Notes under the pieces: model-generated
What the model was told of the DNA's origin: nothing
The model's database searches: none
The model's input: the letters and a program-made list of their open reading frames with translations, nothing else
NCBI GenBank assembly: GCA_000467715.1
Contig: AJFK01000446.1
Location: 62,001-126,000, forward strand
Direction of reading: 5' to 3'
DNA: 64,000 nt
From: Hysterium pulicare CBS 123377
Taxonomy: Eukaryota; Ascomycota; Dothideomycetes; Hysteriales; Hysteriaceae
Shown: piece by piece, positions 58,632 to 64,000 of the stretch
Layout: every line of letters begins with the position of its first letter
Position numbering within the stretch: position 1 is the first letter of the stretch
Position numbers and translations under genes: made by a program

Positions 58632-60838
58632 ATGTCGTACGCGACGTCGACGCCGTCCATACGCATATATGACTCTGGCTCTGGGGCTCTCCACAGTCGG
58701 AACCCGCTACCGCGCCGCCCATCATACCAGAGCGCACCAGGAGTTCCTATGGCCATCCCAAACGCTCGAGAAGCTCCGCCACCGCCCTTGCCTCCTCCGC
58801 GTTACGTTGACATCAGCGAGGGACAGGATCCCGGCTGGCAGTGGGGTAACACACCGGGCTTGAATAGTCCAGGTTTCGGGAAAGCTGCTCCTCTGAAGGA
58901 AGGTTCGAGCTTACTCGGTGGGAGGAGAGAAAGCGGTCAACTGCCGCGGGACAGACCGGATGAACATGGCGAACATGGCGGGTATGGGCTTGAGAGGCGG
59001 CGGGAGAGCACATCCAAGTCTTTCGATGCGGATGCTCCTATGACAGACAGTGACGACGATCGTCAGGTTCTGGTGCGCCCAACACTGGCGAATCACAGGT
59101 GAGAACTGCATTTTCTTCAGGAACGCCCCTTGCTTTGGGAAAATTTGGATCGTCACTTGAAGGCTGCACAGCTTTATTGTCAGTTATGCTTATTGCCATG
59201 ACGATTCTGGAGGCTGACCATCGACATCATGTCCAACCACAGGCTCACGAGCGAAAATCAATTGGGCCAGAGATCTCTCGAGAACTCGTCGCAAGCATAC
59301 GATCAGAAGCTTCTCTCTAAAATTGGAGGTCCCAATACGCAGACCTCGACGACCGCTCCTGCCACATCGTTCAGCAAGCTCAATGGGCAATTAAAACCAC
59401 TCTCCGTTCCTGAACGGCTGTATCCTTCTCTAGATTCGCCTATCTCTCGGTGGACTCCCTCGGGAGCCGTGTCACCTGGGCATTCGGGTTTCCGCAGCCC
59501 GGTGTTTGACCCCGGGTCGGTTGACAACCATCCTCGAAGATTCGGGAGCATGTCAACAATCGAGGACAGTGCATCTTCACAACATCATCGCGGGAGCTAC
59601 GACCACAGCATTTTCTCGGATTCAGAGTTCGCCATGGAGGAAAATGGCATGCGCGACCTCAACATCAACGACCGCAGCCCGTCGGGCTCAGATGAATACC
59701 AAGCAGGACCCAAAGCAGGCCTGAAGCGACGCGCATCCTCTCCGCCGTCGGAAGCTGCCCGCGAGGATCGGCCGACGGTTGGTGGCGGCGGCAATGACTT
59801 GTATCACCGGCGCTCGGCGCAAATGCTAGTCAGCCGAAACTCACCGGTGTCACGCTTCCATGCCAACCAAGGCTCGCTTTCTTCAGCCTCATCGCTAAGC
59901 CAACGGACGGGCTCATTTGCATCGTCGTACGGCCTGTCGACGGCGAGCACTGCAACAAGCTACAGCGGTGAGCAGCGACTCTCGCCGAGCGCATTATCTC
60001 CTTCGGCGGAAGCGGAATTAGGTCCCGTCTCGCCATATGCAGCTAGCAGGTCTCTTAATCCCAGTCCGCGTGGTTCCTTGTCGAGACCACACCACCAGCG
60101 CGGCCCCTCAGAGATCGAACCTCCACAAAACCGCAAAATGTCTGCGGACAGTGCAGTCCACTCGAGGCAGAACAGTGTCACCGGCCGCATTCAAGGCTCG
60201 TTCATTTGCGAGTGCTGTCCCAAGAAGCCGAAGAAATTCGACAGCGAGGAAGAATTACGGTAAGCTGCAGGCGCTGGTTTCCCCGCCTCGCTGCATGCAA
60301 TAGGCTGTTTGCACGCGGTAAGCTGACTTGCGCCAGACTTCACGAACTCGAGAAGCAGTACACGTGCCAATACTGCCCGAATCGATTCAAGAACAAAAAT
60401 GAGGCTGAACGGCACCAAAATTCGCTCCATCTGCGGCGACACTCGTGGTCCTGCGCTGCGTTGGCGGGAGTGCAAGCGGCATTCCACGCCTCAACAGCCC
60501 ATCCAGCCTCCGCCGACATTTGCGGGTATTGCGGTGAGGAGTTCCCGAATCCTCCAAACTGGAACGCGCGCTCCGAGCATTTGAACTCGGTGCACAAATT
60601 CGGAGAGTGTAACCAGGGCAAGAAATTCTTCCGCGCCGACCACTTTCGACAACATCTGAAACATAGCCACGCCGGCACGAGTGGGAAATGGACCAACATG
60701 CTCGAGTATGCATGTATAAAAAATGAACCGCCACCCAAGGAGTGGGTGGGATCGGTGAGCTCCACTGCGGGCTCCGTAACCGGTCTTGGATCATCCTCGA
60801 AACCGGGGGTAATCGACGAAGCGCATGACGAATCATGA
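58632..60838 (+). CDS. C2H2 zinc-finger protein (putative transcription factor)
   Basis: Exons are 58632-59098, 59243-60259 and 60337-60838, giving 661 residues. The first 490 residues are disordered, rich in Ser, Pro and Arg, with a proline stretch (PPPPLPPPRY). The C-terminal third is a cluster of cysteine/histidine fingers: FICECCPKKPKKFDSEEELR joined by the last intron to LHELEKQYTCQYC, then PNRFKNKNEAERHQNSLH (a clean C2H2 finger), then HSWSC, ADICGYCGEEFPNP with HLNSVH, and FFRADHFRQHLKHSH. The layout is common in Pezizomycotina C2H2 proteins with a C-terminal finger array. DNA binding is likely; target genes are unknown. The start is the ATG at 58632 (MSYATSTPS), the first in frame after stops. 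Confidence 0.9.
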
Positions 60839-63800
60839 GGTGTTTGGCGGCCTTTGAGCGAATTGAGCGTGCATTTGCAGCATTGGGAGCAGCTGTCCTT
60901 GTTTATTTGGTTTTTTCGAGCACATACTCAACTTCAACGAGACATCGTGCAGCATTTGCCCGGCCCAAGGATGGGTCTTACGATCATCACACGTTTGTTG
61001 GAATTTGCATGCTTTCTGTTCCCAGAAAAGTTCTCGACGTTATCGTCTCTACACGCTGATTGGATTTCATATTCCTCGGAAGCGCATTGCTTTTCGCGTA
61101 CCTACACTACTACCATCTTGACGATCTTGACGACGGCGTACTTTCCAAACGGGGTTTTCATGTCTCGGAGCTCAAAGCTCAATGGCGATATCTGGTTGGT
61201 TTGGTGCATCGTAGGTGTCAGGCTTTTGAACTGGCCAATTGAGCCCGGTAGTTCTACTTTACTTTTCTTTTTCCTCTGCCGCAGTTGTCTCAGCACGACA
61301 ATTATCCACACGGCTGGAACTATATCAAGATCACATAATCGAAAATTGATGAAGTAACCTCGTACGCTCACTACCGATAATTTTCGTATTCTCTTAGCAA
61401 GACATATTTCTCACCAATCTAACATTTGTATTTCTTCCGCATCGGGTCATCGATGGGCCCGGTGTACCCAATCTCTGACTCAGCTCTCTTTACGCCTGCT
61501 ATACGAGTTTCACGGGACAGCAATTCTTTCTCATCAAACAATATCTGTTGAATTAATCCAAAAAAAAACTAAGATTTTGAGTATTACGGAACTAGCAATC
61601 TCCATAGGCCACGGGTGCCGGTCAGCAAAGCTTAGCGCCCGTTATGCTGACGTTACACAACAGGCGCAAATGAAAGTGTCTCACATTTCAAATACCCAAT
61701 TCACCACACAGGACTTCAAAGACCTGAAGGAAGCGGATAGCTATCCATCAAAGCCAGATCATGCATCAGGTGTCCGCTTCATCACACAACCCTCGTATCT
61801 TCAGCGCGCCACGCCCGGCCAGCCGCGCGCTACACCGGAAGGAAAAGGGGTCTGAATAACGCTCAGAATCACTAGCGCTTATGCATAGTAGTGTATGTCT
61901 CACATTTCAGTTTTTTCCTACCGTGACTGTTCACCGTCCACCTTACGTCGTCCTCGTTGCCATGTCGCTAAGGTGTAGATCCGGCCCAGCACGCCGTCGG
62001 CTCCTCGTTGTCTTCATTTTTCCCACTAACGCTGTTTCGTTTCCCCACAAGATTACTCACATACCAAGACTTACGAGGTCGTATTCTGTCACTCTTAATG
62101 AGCTGGGTCTCTGAACGATTCGGCTTTCCTTGCTAAGGTGTTATGGAAGCATCATGTCATTAGATACGCTCGGTAAACCCTCCTAATCAGGTCTCAACAG
62201 GCGAAGAGAGGCACAGCAACGCACGTCCTGCGGGAGTGTCCCCACAGGATGGGAAACGCGCATCTTATCGAAATCCTCCTATATCTGACTGCTCTTTGTA
62301 ACAAACAAGGGAACCGGATCAGGAAAAGTAATCGCCGACCAGACCCGCTAATCATGATCAATATAAGGCAGTCGTTCCGCTCGCTGCGCTGTGGATTCAG
62401 TTTCAAGACGGACGCGGGAGGGAACCTAGAACATCTCTGCTGATTAAGAAGAGGATCGTGAACCGCTCGGGATCAAATCTCTTTGCCTGAATCACATCAC
62501 GGGAGACGTGGGGTGGACTGTAGGATCTGAGCGTGACATCGCCGCCTTGCACATTTACTTCCCCTTCCGGAAGGGGGCCTCCTTATACATTACTTTTTGC
62601 CCCGTCCTCCGTTTCCATGCCATCGGGTCCGTCACGGCTCGCATCCTTCTATGGTTCCTCGGACGGACTTTTAAAAAGGCGAACGAGGCGCACGAGGGGT
62701 TGTTTCGGCAAGCCGTCAGACGGCACGCCTCATTCTTTTCTGAACCAGCCAGTGTAATTTCTCTCGCCATCTTTGCCTAATTGCTCGCCGCTCAACCCCA
62801 CAATCTGTCAGATTGCTTAGCCTCAGATCTCGGATGCAACAGGGCGGGTTTGTTGCTTGGCTGATGACGAGAGAGAGGCCCGAACTTGGTTTTGGTGTTT
62901 GTTGCTTTAGTTACCAGAGTAGGGAAGCGGATCTATCGCTATGCGGTATGTTCGTGAGGCTGGGGTCACTGCTGTTGCGGAAGGTTTCGGGTGGACTGAG
63001 AGATAGGGGGGAGCGCTGAATCGGCGTGACTGGAGGAGTCGTTTCCGCCTTTGTAGCCGGGCGAAGAAGATTACTATCTTAGAAAGTATGCACGATTTGT
63101 CTTGAGCAAAACGAATGAAGAACATATCCGATTGCGACGAAAGCATTGCAAGGCTCGTCGATTCTAAAACGAAGAAGACCAAAACTTCTCTCAACATTAG
63201 ATATCCTGTCGAAAAAAAATTATAGATCAGTTCTCTCCGTACTATCACTACTACGACTTCCAAAAAGGTTTCGAACCTCGAACTAGCACAAGTTACTTAA
63301 TAACCAATATTCAGGCTTCTAATCCATCACAATCTGCGACTCCGGAAGAATTAACATCTAAGGCCACCGGGTATACTTCCCAACTCTCAAGTTCTCCCCA
63401 AACGTATAGTCTTCCTAATCAGGCAAGCAATCTTTCAAAGCAAGCAAGGGACAGTGTTGGAGCTGCAATGGCACAGGGGGACCCCAGGCCAGTGCCGGCG
63501 GAAACAATTGGCTGGTCGGCGAGACCGAGGCCAGAAGGATCTTTTGTTCTTCCCTTTTTCTCTAGTTGGAGGACTCGGGGTTGAGACTTATAGACTAGGT
63601 TGTTTGGGTATGGTTTCTCCTCTTGGTTTGGGTACCATGGAGTTATTGTACTCGGTGTAATAGGGCGTCGGGTGATATGGTGATATCAACCTACTTTGCT
63701 GATTCGGGGTCCCTTGTTTTCTCGTTTTGATCTCCTTTTTGATCCCGAGGTTCGGGACCGAGAATGAAGGAAGGAAGGAAGCAGAAAGGTATGACGTTTT

Positions 63801-64000
63801 GGAATCTTGATTCCTTAGGTCGGAGTGGGCCTTTGCGTGCTGGCTGATGCGTAGGACTAGGGTGGAGAAGGGAGCGGAAGGATTGCGGTGCCGTTCCATG
63901 TCATCCTTCCGCTGGGCACGTGCTTTTCCATGGTCCACGGGCTTTCCGGGGCGATGGATAGGGAATTAGCAATTGTTTTGGATAATCATAGTTGTCGGTG
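60839..64000. other. Gene-poor right end of the window
   Basis: About 3.2 kb. The start is 3' flank of the zinc-finger gene. No tRNA, rRNA or transposon feature was recognised. Apart from one possible exon near 63315-63584, open frames show no family resemblance. Confidence 0.45.
63315..63584 (+). CDS. Possible orphan exon of a small unknown gene
   Basis: After a TTAATAACC branch-like stretch and an ATTCAG acceptor-like site, an open frame of 89 codons runs to a TGA at 63582-63584. Its first half reads as a polar, Ser/Gln/Thr-rich stretch (SNPSQSATPEELTSKATG, then NQASNLSKQARDSVGAAMAQ) reminiscent in composition of small fungal stress proteins. The frame is actually open from 63201. There is no ATG near its start, and no upstream coding exon could be identified with confidence, so this may be a terminal exon, a relic, or chance. 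Confidence 0.22.
   Translation, partial: ASNPSQSATPEELTSKATGYTSQLSSSPQTYSLPNQASNLSKQARDSVGAAMAQGDPRPVPAETIGWSARPRPEGSFVLPFFSSWRTRG

Noticed and set aside
63260-63285. GGTTTCGAACC, another B-box-like sequence
   Set aside because: It has an extra base in the loop and no matching tRNA arms.

Overview
The window is nuclear DNA of a filamentous ascomycete (Pezizomycotina). Evidence: short spliceosomal introns (mostly 50-140 nt) with CTRAC-type branch sites; a HET-domain gene; a DENN protein, a DUF647/RUS protein, a SOG2 protein and a GPI-anchored four-cysteine wall protein of the filamentous-fungal type; and fungal housekeeping genes with mitochondrial presequences. The class cannot be fixed from this sequence alone. 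Exon coordinates were worked out by hand from frame continuity, GT-AG (or GC-AG) borders and expected family sequence. Unless stated otherwise, each joined model keeps frame and ends at a stop.

Layout. 0-12 kb: 3' end of an unknown gene, HEM2 (haem), a HET-domain gene interrupted by one in-frame stop, an AT-rich gene-poor gap, then the divergent pair ILV6 (-)/KHDC4-like RNA-binding protein (+), and the divergent pair RPP1 (-)/DUF2408 protein (+). 11.8-21 kb: a compact SET-domain methyltransferase candidate (-) head-to-head with TRAPPC13 (+), a 2-kb gap, a DENN-domain protein and a GPI-anchored surface protein. 21.7-33 kb: ALG11 (-)/COX18 (+), ornithine carbamoyltransferase (-)/TAG1-like vacuolar protein (+), and a DUF647/RUS protein. 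33-46 kb: an RGS protein flanked by two long gaps, a hypothetical protein with a conserved-looking C-terminus (-), and SOG2 (+). 46-64 kb: GUT2, an Aco2-type aconitase, YVH1 phosphatase (-), a C2H2 zinc-finger protein, and a 3.1-kb tail with no convincing gene.

The genes do not form a biosynthetic cluster. They are housekeeping and signalling genes: haem, branched-chain amino acids and arginine; mitochondrial respiration and biogenesis; N-glycosylation; trafficking (TRAPPC13, DENN); ribosome (RPP1, YVH1); and polarity or G-protein signalling (SOG2, RGS). The recurrent architecture is head-to-head pairs sharing 170-400 bp between start codons. The regulatory-type genes (DENN, RGS, zinc finger) have unusually long non-coding upstream regions.

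No tRNA, rRNA, CRISPR array, intact transposon or viral element was recognised. I found no convincing novel multi-gene system. The best leads are splicing-level oddities (13-, 22- and 25-nt microexons, a GC-AG intron, recurrent GTTCGY donors, a frame-neutral stop-free intron in ALG11), the tiny SET gene, the fungal RUS protein and the interrupted HET gene.
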